Source of the DNA: Thalassomonas actiniarum
GTDB taxonomy: Bacteria > Pseudomonadota > Gammaproteobacteria > Enterobacterales > Alteromonadaceae
DNA length: 64,000 bases
Direction of reading: 5' to 3'
Assembly: GCF_000948975.2 (NCBI RefSeq)
Contig: NZ_CP059735.1
Span: forward strand, 1,798,001-1,862,000
This document shows, piece after piece, positions 1-9,189 of the stretch (positions within the stretch are counted from its first letter, which is position 1; each line of letters begins with the position of its first letter). A program made the position numbers and the translations under genes. Below the pieces are notes generated by a model, which was not told where the DNA came from, made no database searches, and saw only the letters and a list, made by a program, of their open reading frames with translations.

Positions 1-432
1 AAAAACTTAAGTCATTATTTTAAGGGTGATTTAAAAGGCAAAACCATCGCTTTATGGGGCTTGTCCTTTAAGCCGCAAACCGACGATATGCGTGAAGCCT
101 CTTCCCGGGTGCTGATGGAAGCCTTGTGGCAGGCGGGCGCTAAGGTACAGGCTTTTGATCCCGAAGCTATGGAAGAATGTCAGCGTATTTATGGCGATAG
201 CCAGGAGCTGGCCCTGGTTGGCACCAAAGAGTCGGCCTTAAAAGGCGCCGATGCCCTGGTGATCTGTACCGAGTGGAGCCAGTTCCGTGCACCGGACTTT
301 GATTTGATCGCTTCAAGCCTGACCCATCCGGTGATTGTTGACGGCAGAAACCTTTATGATCCCAAGCTGTTAAAGGATAAAGGTTTTGCTTATTACGCCA
401 TCGGGCGTGGTGAAAGTGTTCAAGCCGGTTAA
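1..432 (+). CDS. ugd: UDP-glucose 6-dehydrogenase, C-terminal part (partial)
   Basis: The frame is open from base 1 and ends with TAA at 430-432, so the start lies upstream of the window. The visible 143 residues are the C-terminal UDP-binding domain. They carry the family signature around residues 14-36: GKTIALWGLSFKP, followed at once by TDDMREASS, whose Asp and Arg contact the sugar nucleotide. The enzyme oxidises UDP-glucose to UDP-glucuronate with two NAD+, in the cytoplasm, for capsule or exopolysaccharide. galU, which makes its substrate, follows after 42 bases on the same strand, which fits an operon. The family call is secure; the N-terminal Rossmann domain and catalytic Cys are outside the window. 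Confidence 0.93.
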   Translation, partial: KNLSHYFKGDLKGKTIALWGLSFKPQTDDMREASSRVLMEALWQAGAKVQAFDPEAMEECQRIYGDSQELALVGTKESALKGADALVICTEWSQFRAPDFDLIASSLTHPVIVDGRNLYDPKLLKDKGFAYYAIGRGESVQAG

Positions 433-474
433 ATCATAAATAATATTACTATTTTTACTTTTTAAGGGACTTAG

Positions 475-1371
475 ATGTCTGAGAAAATCACCAAAGCAGT
501 TATCCCCGTTGCCGGATTGGGTACGCGCATGTTGCCGGCCACCAAAGCCATTCCAAAAGAGATGCTGCCGATAGTTGATAAACCGTTGATCCAGTATATC
601 GTCAATGAATGTGTTGATGCCGGCATTAAAGAGATAGTCCTGGTCACTCATTCGTCAAAAAATGCCATCGAAAACCATTTTGATAAATCATTCGAACTGG
701 AAACGACGCTGGAAAACAGGGTAAAACGCCAGTTGCTGGACGAAATTCAAGCGATATGCCCGAAAGATGTGACTATCATGCATGTCCGCCAGGGAGAAGC
801 CAAAGGCCTTGGTCACGCGGTATTAAAAGCGCGGCCACTGGTTGGCAACGAACCTTTTGTTGTTGTGTTGCCGGATGTGATCCTGGATGATGCCAGCGCC
901 GATTTGAAAACCGAAAACCTGACCGCTATGTTATCCCGCTATAATGAGTCGGGTTTTAGCCAGATCATGGTTGAACCTGTACCAAAAGAGCTGGTAAGCA
1001 ACTATGGAGTCGCAGATTGCGAGGGGCATCAATTACAGCCGGGTGAGTCGAAAATTATGACCGCGGTTGTCGAAAAGCCTGCGGTTGAGGATGCACCTTC
1101 TAACCTGGCGGTAGTCGGCCGTTATGTGTTATCGGCACAGATTTGGGATTTACTGGCATTAACACCGCCCGGTGCCGGTGATGAAATTCAGCTGACCGAT
1201 GCCATTGCCAGCTTGATGAATGTTGAAGTGGTGGAAGCTTTCCATATGACGGGCAAGTCCCATGATTGCGGCTCCAAGCTTGGTTATATGCAGGCCAATG
1301 TCGAATATGCCTTACGTCACCCTGAACTGGCGCATGGTTTTAAAGATTTCCTGAAAACCCTTAAGCTGTAA
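475..1371 (+). CDS. galU: UTP--glucose-1-phosphate uridylyltransferase
   Basis: Makes UDP-glucose from glucose-1-phosphate and UTP, supplying ugd upstream and galE downstream. The 298-residue length is normal for bacterial GalU. The nucleotide-binding signature [19 protein letters not shown] lies at residues 14-32, and the sugar-binding stretch VVEKP is near residue 200. An AAGGGAC Shine-Dalgarno-like element precedes the ATG. A perfect hairpin directly downstream (1399-1428) looks like its terminator. I see nothing unusual in the gene. Confidence 0.96.
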   Translation: MSEKITKAVIPVAGLGTRMLPATKAIPKEMLPIVDKPLIQYIVNECVDAGIKEIVLVTHSSKNAIENHFDKSFELETTLENRVKRQLLDEIQAICPKDVTIMHVRQGEAKGLGHAVLKARPLVGNEPFVVVLPDVILDDASADLKTENLTAMLSRYNESGFSQIMVEPVPKELVSNYGVADCEGHQLQPGESKIMTAVVEKPAVEDAPSNLAVVGRYVLSAQIWDLLALTPPGAGDEIQLTDAIASLMNVEVVEAFHMTGKSHDCGSKLGYMQANVEYALRHPELAHGFKDFLKTLKL

Positions 1372-1398
1372 TTCTATTTCTATCCCGATTACCTTTTA

Positions 1399-1428
1399 AA
1401 ATATTCCATGCCCCGCCATGGAATATTT
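1399..1428 (+). terminator. Hairpin after galU
   Basis: A perfect 12-base inverted repeat (1399-1410 with 1417-1428) has a 6-base loop, CCCCGC, and is followed by a short T-rich stretch. Position and form suggest a factor-independent terminator or attenuator between galU and pgi. The in-frame ATG at 1418 lies in the right arm of this stem, which argues against that ATG as the pgi start. Confidence 0.65.
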
Positions 1429-1456
1429 CTTGTTATCAAACAAAGGCCTGCCAATT

Positions 1457-3091
1457 GTGAATAAGGATATAAAAAACCTTAGCTCCCTTGCTGAGAATGC
1501 CAAACAACGTCAAATTCATGCATTATTTGAACAGCCGGGCAGAGCCGGGCAATTTTCTTTGAGCGCCGGCGGACTGTTTCTTGATTATTCTAAGCAAAAC
1601 ATCACCCGAGATGAAGTTAACAGCCTGATCGGCTGGGCAAAGAGCCAGTCGCTTGAGAAAAAAGTGGCTGATATGTTTACCGGTAAGCAAATCAATGTCA
1701 CCGAAAAACGTGCGGTGCTCCATACCGTGCTCAGGGCGCCGGCCAAAGTGCAGCAGGAAGTTCTGGGAGAGAGGGCTGAAGAGCTGGCTGCGGCTGAACG
1801 GCAAATGGCTGCTATAGTCAATAAACTTTGCTCCGGTACGCTGTCAGCGGGCGGTGGTGAAAAGATCAGCCATGTTTTAGCCATAGGCATAGGCGGCTCT
1901 TATTACGGTATTAAAACAGCCCTGACGGCGCTTGAGCCCTTCCATAACACAGGGTTAAAGGTTGAGGTCCTGGCCAATATCGACGGCGGCGCCCTGATGG
2001 AAAAGCTGGCCAAGTTACCGGCTAAAAATACGGCGGTGGTGGTAATTTCGAAAACCTTTACCACCCAGGAAACCATGCTCAATGCCGCCGCGGTGAAAAC
2101 CTGGATGTTAGCGCAAAGCGGCGATAAAGATATTATCGCCCGCCAGTGGTTTGCGGTCAGCACCAACCTTGATAAGGTCAGTGCGTTTGGCATCTGTCCC
2201 GAGCATACCCTGCCGATGTGGGACTGGGTTGGCGGACGCTTTTCCTTATGGTCGGCGGTGGGTTTACCCCTGGCTTTGGCTATCGGTATGGAGAACTTTT
2301 CCCGGTTAAAAGCCGGCGCCTTTACCATGGACGAGCATTTCCAGCAGGCTCCCCTGAATGAGAATATGCCGGTATTGCTGGCGATGCTGGGGATCTGGAA
2401 TCGTAATTTCCTCGATCATGCCAGCCTGGCTATTTTACCTTATGATCATGCCTTAAGGGCCTTGCCCGGTTATTTACAGCAAACAGATATGGAAAGTAAC
2501 GGCAAGTCGGTATCGATGGCGGGAGAAGAACTTGCCTGGCAAACTGCCCCCGTGGTTTTTGGCCAGGAAGGCACCAACAGCCAGCATGCCTTTATGCAGT
2601 TGATGCACCAAAGCCAGGACATTATCCCCTGTGATTTTATTGTTGCCCTGCAAGGGGCAAGTGACTATCACCACCATCACCAGGTATTGGTGGCCAACTG
2701 CTTTGCCCAAAGTGAGGCTTTGATGCTGGGCAAGTCATTGGCTCAGGCCCGGGCCGAGCTCAAAGGAGCAGGGGCTTGTGATGACGAAATCGACCGGCTT
2801 GCTCCCCATAAAACCATGAAAGGCAATACCCCGAGTAATACCCTGCTACTCGATGCGCTAACGCCTGAATCCCTGGGAGCGCTATTGGCCTTGTACGAGC
2901 ATAAAATCTTTGTTCAGGGCGTTATCTGGCAAATTAACTCATTTGACCAATGGGGGGTCGAACTGGGTAAAGTCTTAGGGGGCGATGTCTTGTCAGCGAT
3001 GGCCGGGAATGACAGTGAGCAGTTGTCCGGCTCCAGTTTGATGCTGATCAAGCGTTTCATCAATAAAACTCAACTGACTCAAAGCGGCTAA
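1457..3091 (+). CDS. pgi: Glucose-6-phosphate isomerase
   Basis: Interconverts glucose-6-phosphate and fructose-6-phosphate in glycolysis and sugar-nucleotide supply. Family features include IGIGGSYYG, SKTFTTQET, WDWVGGRFSLWSAVG, the MESNGK block and the C-terminal FDQWGVELGK signature. I chose the GTG at 1457 (544 residues), which has AAAGG upstream and gives a length close to E. coli Pgi (549). The frame stays open to an ATG at 1418, but that codon sits inside the galU hairpin and would add 13 residues that look unlike the family. Substrate and fold are secure; the start is inference. Confidence 0.95.
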   Translation: MNKDIKNLSSLAENAKQRQIHALFEQPGRAGQFSLSAGGLFLDYSKQNITRDEVNSLIGWAKSQSLEKKVADMFTGKQINVTEKRAVLHTVLRAPAKVQQEVLGERAEELAAAERQMAAIVNKLCSGTLSAGGGEKISHVLAIGIGGSYYGIKTALTALEPFHNTGLKVEVLANIDGGALMEKLAKLPAKNTAVVVISKTFTTQETMLNAAAVKTWMLAQSGDKDIIARQWFAVSTNLDKVSAFGICPEHTLPMWDWVGGRFSLWSAVGLPLALAIGMENFSRLKAGAFTMDEHFQQAPLNENMPVLLAMLGIWNRNFLDHASLAILPYDHALRALPGYLQQTDMESNGKSVSMAGEELAWQTAPVVFGQEGTNSQHAFMQLMHQSQDIIPCDFIVALQGASDYHHHHQVLVANCFAQSEALMLGKSLAQARAELKGAGACDDEIDRLAPHKTMKGNTPSNTLLLDALTPESLGALLALYEHKIFVQGVIWQINSFDQWGVELGKVLGGDVLSAMAGNDSEQLSGSSLMLIKRFINKTQLTQSG

Positions 3092-3234
3092 TGCGGTTAT
3101 CTATAAGTTATTAGCGGGTAAACTTAGCTTATTATTCAAATTGGTTATATAAAAGCATATTCCCATATGGATACCTTGGCGACTCTATGTCAATATAGCG
3201 ACATTAGTTTTAATCATTGCCAGTGCTATTTTTA

Positions 3235-4134
3235 ATGAACCTGACCCATTTAAAGAAACTCGAAGCCGAATCCATTCATATCATACGTGAAGTTGCCGCG
3301 GAGTTTGATAATCCCGTGATGTTATATTCCGTCGGTAAAGATTCGGCGGTATTGCTTCACCTTGCCCGTAAAGCCTTTGCCCCGGGGAAAATTCCTTTTC
3401 CCTTATTACATGTTGACACCAACTGGAAATTTAAGGAAATGATCGCTTTTCGTGATCAAATGGCGAAAAAATACGGTTTTGAATTACTGGTGCACAAAAA
3501 CCCCGAAGGCATGGCAATGGGTATCAGCCCGTTTAAACACGGCAGTGCCAAACACACGGATATCATGAAAACCCAGGGCTTAAAACAGGCGCTGGATCAA
3601 TATGGTTTTGATGCCGCTTTTGGCGGTGCCCGTCGTGACGAGGAAAAATCCCGGGCAAAAGAGCGGGTTTACTCTTTCCGTGACGACAACCACAGATGGG
3701 ATCCGAAAAGCCAGCGTCCCGAGTTATGGAATATCTATAACGGTAAGGTCAATAAAGGGGAAAGCATCCGGGTGTTCCCGTTATCTAACTGGACCGAACT
3801 GGATATCTGGCAATATATCTATCTTGAAAGTATTGAAATTGTACCTTTATACCTGTCTCAGGAACGTCCTGTGGTCGAGCGCGACGGCACCTTGATCATG
3901 GTGGATGACGAGCGCATGCCGATAACAGATGACGAAGAGATACAAATGAAAAAAGTACGTTTTCGTACCCTGGGCTGTTACCCGTTGACGGGGGCGGTGG
4001 AATCCGAGGCGGCTACCTTGCCCGAGATTATTCAGGAAATGCTGTTAACCAAGACCTCTGAGCGCCAGGGGCGGGTCATTGACCATGACTCTGCCGGCTC
4101 TATGGAAAAGAAAAAGATGGAAGGTTACTTCTAA
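3235..4134 (+). CDS. cysD: Sulfate adenylyltransferase subunit 2
   Basis: Catalytic subunit of the heterodimeric ATP sulfurylase, which makes adenosine 5'-phosphosulfate (APS) from sulfate and ATP together with the GTPase CysN. It belongs to the PAPS-reductase/ATP-pyrophosphatase fold, with the PP-loop [18 protein letters not shown] near residues 28-45 and conserved [16 protein letters not shown] and [10 protein letters not shown] blocks. The start is taken as ATG 3235, giving 299 residues (E. coli has 302) beginning [13 protein letters not shown] as in orthologues. An in-frame TTG six codons upstream is less likely. No strong ribosome-binding site is visible. First gene of the sulfate-activation group. 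Confidence 0.95.
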   Translation: MNLTHLKKLEAESIHIIREVAAEFDNPVMLYSVGKDSAVLLHLARKAFAPGKIPFPLLHVDTNWKFKEMIAFRDQMAKKYGFELLVHKNPEGMAMGISPFKHGSAKHTDIMKTQGLKQALDQYGFDAAFGGARRDEEKSRAKERVYSFRDDNHRWDPKSQRPELWNIYNGKVNKGESIRVFPLSNWTELDIWQYIYLESIEIVPLYLSQERPVVERDGTLIMVDDERMPITDDEEIQMKKVRFRTLGCYPLTGAVESEAATLPEIIQEMLLTKTSERQGRVIDHDSAGSMEKKKMEGYF

Positions 4135-4253
4135 CGGCAGCCGAATTTATTAATGCTGGTTCCGGCCTGGAACAGGCGGACAGCAGAAGATGATATCCGG
4201 CAGGTAAATAGCTATCTGCCGGATAAACAGAAAGATTTCCAAAGGATACCCTA

Positions 4254-5666
4254 ATGAGTCACCAGTCAGACTTAATTGAAAAAGATATTCAGGCTTATTT
4301 AAAGCAACATGAAAATAAAGAGCTGGTACGTTTTTTAACGTGCGGCAGCGTCGACGATGGTAAAAGCACCTTGATCGGCCGGTTATTACACGACTCGAAA
4401 ATGATTTTTGAAGATCAGCTGGCCGCCATTGAAAACGACAGTAAAAAATCAGGCACCACAGGCGAAGCTATCGATTTGGCGCTGCTGGTTGACGGTTTGC
4501 AATCCGAGCGGGAGCAGGGCATCACCATAGACGTGGCCTACCGTTATTTTTCTACCGAAAAACGTAAATTTATTATTGCCGACACCCCGGGCCATGAACA
4601 ATATACCCGTAATATGGCCACCGGCGCGTCAAACTGCGATATGGCCATTATCCTGATCGATGCCAGATACGGCGTTCAGGTACAAACCCGCCGCCATTCT
4701 TTTATCTGCTCTCTGCTCGGCATAAAGCATGTGGTGGTGGCGGTCAATAAAATGGATCTGGTTGACTTTGATCAGCAAACTTTTGACAACATCCAAAAAG
4801 ATTACCAGGCCTTTGCCAAAGATCTCGATATTCCGGATATCCGTTTCGCCCCTATTTCGGCATTGGCCGGTGACAATGTGGTTAACCGCAGTGAAAACAC
4901 CCCCTGGTATCAGGGGCAGACCCTGATGGAGTTACTGGAGAGCATCGAAATTGCCGGCGATGAAAATAGCGATGATTTTCGTTTCCAGGTGCAATATGTT
5001 AACCGTCCCAACCTGGACTTTCGCGGTTATGCCGGTACGATCGGTTCGGGCAAGGTCAGCGTCGGCGATGAAATACTGGCATTGCCCTCGGGCAAGAAAA
5101 GCACGGTTAAGTCTATCGTCACCTTTGAAGGCGAGCTTGAGTCGAGCGAAGTGCCCAATGTCGTGACCTTAACCCTTAATGATGAAATCGATATCAGCCG
5201 TGGTGAAATGCTGGTTAAGCCGGGCAACGAGCCGCAAAGCTCAAAAGCCTTTAATGCCACTTTGGTGTGGATGCATGAAGATGCCCTGGTGCCGGGTCGT
5301 GAATATTACATCAAACACGGCAGTAAAATGACTACCGGGGTTGCCGCCGAAATTAAACATAAGGTGGATGTCAATACTATGGCTAAAGGGGAGGCAAACC
5401 AGCTTGCCCTTAACGAAATCGGCAATTGTGTAATGCAGACCACGGAAGCTTTGCATTTTGATGCCTATAGCAGCAACAAGTCTACCGGTGCCTTTATTGT
5501 GATCGACCGCCTGAGCAATATTACCGTCGGGGCGGGCATGATCAACGAAGCGGTGGAAGTCAAGCAGGCGCATCAATATTCGGAATTTGAACTGGAATTT
5601 AATGCCCTGGTTTGTAAGCACTTCCCTCATTGGGGCGCGCGTGACTTATCTAAGCTAATCGACTAG
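4254..5666 (+). CDS. cysN: Sulfate adenylyltransferase subunit 1 (GTPase)
   Basis: Regulatory GTPase subunit of ATP sulfurylase; GTP hydrolysis drives APS formation by CysD. An EF-Tu-like G domain carries G1 GSVDDGKST at residues 31-39, G3 DTPGHEQ near 110 and G4 NKMD near 165, followed by two beta-barrel domains. At 470 residues it is a stand-alone CysN and not a CysNC fusion, consistent with a separate cysC downstream. AAAGGATACCCTA precedes the ATG. The gap from cysD is 119 bases. Confidence 0.95.
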   Translation: MSHQSDLIEKDIQAYLKQHENKELVRFLTCGSVDDGKSTLIGRLLHDSKMIFEDQLAAIENDSKKSGTTGEAIDLALLVDGLQSEREQGITIDVAYRYFSTEKRKFIIADTPGHEQYTRNMATGASNCDMAIILIDARYGVQVQTRRHSFICSLLGIKHVVVAVNKMDLVDFDQQTFDNIQKDYQAFAKDLDIPDIRFAPISALAGDNVVNRSENTPWYQGQTLMELLESIEIAGDENSDDFRFQVQYVNRPNLDFRGYAGTIGSGKVSVGDEILALPSGKKSTVKSIVTFEGELESSEVPNVVTLTLNDEIDISRGEMLVKPGNEPQSSKAFNATLVWMHEDALVPGREYYIKHGSKMTTGVAAEIKHKVDVNTMAKGEANQLALNEIGNCVMQTTEALHFDAYSSNKSTGAFIVIDRLSNITVGAGMINEAVEVKQAHQYSEFELEFNALVCKHFPHWGARDLSKLID

Positions 5667-5692
5667 CTCTGTATCTTCGTTCTGTAAGTAAG

Positions 5693-5718
5693 CCCTGCCA
5701 AGGTTGTTAGCGGCAGGG
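5693..5718 (+). terminator. Intercistronic hairpin between cysN and the permease
   Basis: CCCTGCC at 5693-5699 pairs with GGCAGGG at 5712-5718 across a 12-base loop, followed by TTTAT. It could be a weak terminator or attenuator that lowers permease/cysC expression relative to cysDN, or simply an mRNA-stabilising stem. The T-tract is short, so the call is tentative. Confidence 0.4.
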
Positions 5719-5758
5719 TTTATCAAGTGATTTGATGGCCGGATAAAAGGAATATTCA

Positions 5759-7486
5759 ATGACAGCACCCCAATGGCTGATGGTGATTATTTTTCTGGCC
5801 ACCCTGTTTGGCCTGATCAAATACCAGCAAAAACCCGAACGTGTTTTTGCCTGTGCCACCTTATTGTGCCTGGCGACCTCTTTTGTTTCTACCGACGATA
5901 TTCTGGCGAACGCCGTCAACCCGGGGTTAGTGACGCTGATCTTGCTGGTGTTATGCTCTTTTGTTTTTGAACGCAGCAGCGTGTTGCGTCATCTGGCGGT
6001 GCTGATTTTTAACGGCTCTAAAATCAAATCCGTGGTGCGCACGTTATTTTTCAGTGCCTTTGCTTCGGCACTCATGAGTAATACCGCGGTGGTGGCCAGT
6101 TTGATCAGCACCATCAAAAACAATAAGGTGATCAATCCGGGTAAACTGCTGCTGCCGTTATCTTATGCGGCCATTTTAGGCGGTACCTTAACCCTGGTGG
6201 GCACTTCAACCAATTTGATCGTCAACAGTATGTTGATAGAACAAAATCACCCCGGGTTGAACTTTTTTGACTTTACCCTGATAGGCGCTGCTGCCCTGCT
6301 GGTTTGTCTCGGGGTTATTTTTGTGCGCTTAAGAAGCCTGCCGGATATGGACGTCTCCCGTTTGGAGGGACAAAATTATATGGTGGAAGCGGAGGTGACA
6401 CCGCAATCAAGCCTGCTAGGCAAATCCGTGGAAGAAAACGGTCTGCGCCACCTCGACTCCCTGTTTTTAGTGGAAGTGATCCGTTGCGGCCGGCTGATCT
6501 CGCCGGTAACGCCGGAAGAAGTGCTGCAGGGAGGAGATAAGCTGATCTTCAGCGGCGATATTTCCAAGGTCCTGACCCTGCAACAGTTTGACGGCTTAAC
6601 CCTGTTCGCCCAGCAAGACGGCCTGTTGCGGGATAACCTCACCGAAGTACTGATCAAGCCCGATGCCGCGGTTGTCGGTAAAAGTTTAAAAACTGCCGGT
6701 TTTCGCGCCCGGTTTGATGCCGCCGTGGTGGCGATTCGCCGTGAAGGGGGAGCCCTGTCGGGCAAACTGGGGGATATAGTGATCCAGCCGGGAGACTTCC
6801 TGGTGCTGGCCGTCGGTAAGGATTTTAGCGCCCGAAGCAACCTCTCTAAGAACTTCTTTATTATTTCGGGCCATAAACCCGATGATATGTTGCACGGCTG
6901 GCGTAATAAACTTGCCGTTTTTGGTTTTCTCGGGGCCATTGCCGTCTCGGTTTTCACCGTGATTTCCCTGCTGGAGTGTTTGCTGTTTTATGTGGCGCTG
7001 CTGATTTTTACCGGCTGTTTAACCATCAATGAAATCAAGCGCCGCTTCCCGCTGGAAATCTGGTTGATTGTGCTCAGTGCCCTTACCTTAGCCAAGGCGC
7101 TGGAAAACAGCGGCGTTTCACTGGTACTTGCCGGCGCTTTTGAGCAGCTGCTGTTGGGCTCAAGCATTTATATCGCCTTTATTGCGGTTTTTGTCATGAC
7201 CTTAGTGATCACTGAAACCGTGACCAATAATGCTGCGGCGGCCCTGGTTTTCCCCGTTGCTTACAACATGGCGCTGGGGCTGGGGGTCAGCCCATTGCCG
7301 TTTGTAATGGCGGTGGCTTTTGCCGCCAGCGGCAGCTTTGTCAGCCCTTACGGTTACCAGACCAATGTTATGGTTTACAGTGCAGGTAACTATAAGTTAT
7401 CGGACGTGGTGAAATTCGGCATTCCGGTGTCCCTGACCTATAGCGTGATTGTATTATTGATGATCCCGCTGATTTATCCCTTTTAA
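5759..7486 (+). CDS. SLC13/DASS-family anion permease with two RCK_C domains (probable sulfate uptake)
   Basis: A 575-residue inner-membrane protein. Hydrophobic helices fill about residues 5-195, then two soluble TrkA-C/RCK_C-like modules (about 205-290 and 300-370, each with PGD or GGD turns), then further helices to the C-terminus. This is the architecture of the SLC13 (divalent anion:Na+ symporter) family with an inserted regulatory region. Signature-like stretches are SNTAVVASLI and GTSTNLIVNSM near residues 115-160 and TNNAAAALVFPVA near 490. Its place between cysN and cysC points to sulfate as substrate; that is inference from context, and other dicarboxylate-like anions remain possible. 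Confidence 0.85.
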   Translation: MTAPQWLMVIIFLATLFGLIKYQQKPERVFACATLLCLATSFVSTDDILANAVNPGLVTLILLVLCSFVFERSSVLRHLAVLIFNGSKIKSVVRTLFFSAFASALMSNTAVVASLISTIKNNKVINPGKLLLPLSYAAILGGTLTLVGTSTNLIVNSMLIEQNHPGLNFFDFTLIGAAALLVCLGVIFVRLRSLPDMDVSRLEGQNYMVEAEVTPQSSLLGKSVEENGLRHLDSLFLVEVIRCGRLISPVTPEEVLQGGDKLIFSGDISKVLTLQQFDGLTLFAQQDGLLRDNLTEVLIKPDAAVVGKSLKTAGFRARFDAAVVAIRREGGALSGKLGDIVIQPGDFLVLAVGKDFSARSNLSKNFFIISGHKPDDMLHGWRNKLAVFGFLGAIAVSVFTVISLLECLLFYVALLIFTGCLTINEIKRRFPLEIWLIVLSALTLAKALENSGVSLVLAGAFEQLLLGSSIYIAFIAVFVMTLVITETVTNNAAAALVFPVAYNMALGLGVSPLPFVMAVAFAASGSFVSPYGYQTNVMVYSAGNYKLSDVVKFGIPVSLTYSVIVLLMIPLIYPF

Positions 7487-7529
7487 CCCTAAATAACAGA
7501 TTAACGATACTTTTTAGAAACAGGTTTTT

Positions 7530-8129
7530 ATGAAAACAGAAAATACCGTGTGGCATGACCAACACATCAGTAAAACTCAGCGCGCCGAATTAAAGCAGCA
7601 AAAACCTTGTTTACTCTGGTACACCGGCTTAAGCGGCTCGGGTAAGTCAACCATTGCCAATGCCGTTGATGCTTTGTTATTTCAGCGGGGCTGCCATACC
7701 TATTTGCTCGACGGCGACAATGTCCGTCACGGCTTAAACGGCGATTTAGGCTTTAGCGATAATGACAGGGTGGAAAATATCCGCCGTATCAGTGAAGTGG
7801 CAAAACTTTTTACCGATGCCGGTCTCATTGTCTCTACTGCGTTTATCTCGCCTTTTGCCGCGGACAGGGCCATGGCGGCAGAGAAGTTGGCGGCGGGGGA
7901 GTTTATCGAAGTATATATCGACACCCCTATCAGTGTATGTGAGCAAAGAGATCCCAAAGGCCTGTATAAAAAAGCCAGGGCGGGGGAGATCAAAGATTTT
8001 ACCGGTATCGACTCCGCTTATGATGTGCCCGAGGCACCGGCTATCCATGTGAAAACCGCCGAGTTATCCGTGCTCGAATGTGCGCAGCAGATCGTCGATT
8101 ATCTGCTTGAATATGGTTTTGTCAAATAG
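7530..8129 (+). CDS. cysC: Adenylyl-sulfate kinase
   Basis: Phosphorylates APS at the 3'-OH to give PAPS, the universal sulfate donor. The P-loop GLSGSGKST lies near residues 34-42, followed by LDGDNVRHGLN and the DPKGLYKKAR block that contacts APS. At 199 residues it is normal for a stand-alone CysC. It lies 43 bases after the permease, with only 12 bases to the DHH gene, so the three are probably cotranscribed. No PAPS reductase or sulfite reductase gene is in the window. Confidence 0.96.
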   Translation: MKTENTVWHDQHISKTQRAELKQQKPCLLWYTGLSGSGKSTIANAVDALLFQRGCHTYLLDGDNVRHGLNGDLGFSDNDRVENIRRISEVAKLFTDAGLIVSTAFISPFAADRAMAAEKLAAGEFIEVYIDTPISVCEQRDPKGLYKKARAGEIKDFTGIDSAYDVPEAPAIHVKTAELSVLECAQQIVDYLLEYGFVK

Positions 8130-8141
8130 GAAAGAGACGTT

Positions 8142-9101
8142 ATGCATTTTGATGTATTTAACGGTGATGCCGACGGCATTATCGCTTTGGTTCAGCTGCG
8201 TCTGGCACAGCCGAAAGACTCGCATCTGATCACAGGTGTTAAACGTGATATCAGTTTACTGAAACAAGTCAGGGCACAGGAGGCAGAATCTGCCACTGTG
8301 CTTGATATTTCCCTGGAAAAAAACAGTGAAGCTTTACAGAGTTTGTTGGCGCACGGGGTAGAGGTGTTATATGTGGATCATCACAGGGCCGGCGATATTC
8401 CCCGGGATGACAAGCTTAAAACCATAATCAACACAGATGCCAACACTTGTACCAGTTTGCTGGTTAACGAGCTGCTGCAAGGGAAATATGCCAACTGGGC
8501 CATTGCCGCTGCTTTTGGCGATAATATGAAAGCCGCTGCCCGTACCCTGGCACAAGAGGTGGGCTTGACAAAAGCGCAGCAGGAGTTGCTTGAAGCCCTG
8601 GGTATTTATATCAACTACAACGGCTATGGCCGCGATCTGGACGATTTACATTTTCATCCTGCCGAGTTATTTAAACTGCTGGTGGAATACTCAGATCCGC
8701 TTGAGTTGGTTGCCGACAGCAATTCAGTTTTTGCCACCCTGCAAAGGGCCTATCAGCAGGATATGGCTAAGGCAGAGTCTGCCCGGGTATTATTTGACGG
8801 CCCGAGCTGTAAAGTGGTCTTGCTTGCCGATGAGGCCTGGGCCCGTCGGGTCAGCGGCGTATTTGGCAATGAACTGGCCAATGCTTCTCCGGATAAGGCA
8901 CATGCGGTGTTAACCCTGAATGCCGATCTCAGTTATACCGTCAGTGTTAGGGCGCCGCTTAATAATAAGCAGGGGGCCGATAACATTTGTGTGCAATTTC
9001 CCACCGGAGGCGGCCGTGCGGCGGCGGCGGGGATCAATCATTTGCCGCAAGAAAAACTTGAAGCTTTTATTGAGGCAGTGTCACAATACTACTTAGCGTA
9101 A
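8142..9101 (+). CDS. DHH-family phosphoesterase
   Basis: A 319-residue protein with DHH motifs in order: NGDADG near residues 7-12 (motif I), a single Asp in VLDIS near 54, the name-giving VDHH near 79, and an Asp in AFGDN near 127. A C-terminal DHHA1-like GGGRAAAAGINHL near residue 290 binds substrate. Such proteins are Mn-dependent phosphoesterases acting on small nucleotides; NrnA-type members hydrolyse pAp. It starts 12 bases after cysC, so a role in clearing 3'-phosphoadenosine 5'-phosphate formed when PAPS is used is attractive. The family is clear; the substrate is inference. Confidence 0.85.
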   Translation: MHFDVFNGDADGIIALVQLRLAQPKDSHLITGVKRDISLLKQVRAQEAESATVLDISLEKNSEALQSLLAHGVEVLYVDHHRAGDIPRDDKLKTIINTDANTCTSLLVNELLQGKYANWAIAAAFGDNMKAAARTLAQEVGLTKAQQELLEALGIYINYNGYGRDLDDLHFHPAELFKLLVEYSDPLELVADSNSVFATLQRAYQQDMAKAESARVLFDGPSCKVVLLADEAWARRVSGVFGNELANASPDKAHAVLTLNADLSYTVSVRAPLNNKQGADNICVQFPTGGGRAAAAGINHLPQEKLEAFIEAVSQYYLA

Positions 9102-9189
9102 ACTTAATGGGTTAGAATATTATATTCTGACCAGTGTATTTTTTGATACAAGCGCTGACAAGCGATCCCTGATAAGACAAAGGATAACT

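Noticed and set aside
6376-6957. 193-codon open frame on the minus strand opposite the SLC13 permease
   Set aside because: Shadow of the permease gene; Ser/Arg/Thr/Pro-rich with no domain.
9113-9125. Palindrome GAATATTATATTC before galE
   Set aside because: AT-rich 13-base palindrome; it probably overlaps a promoter -10 region, and I found no regulator pattern to match.
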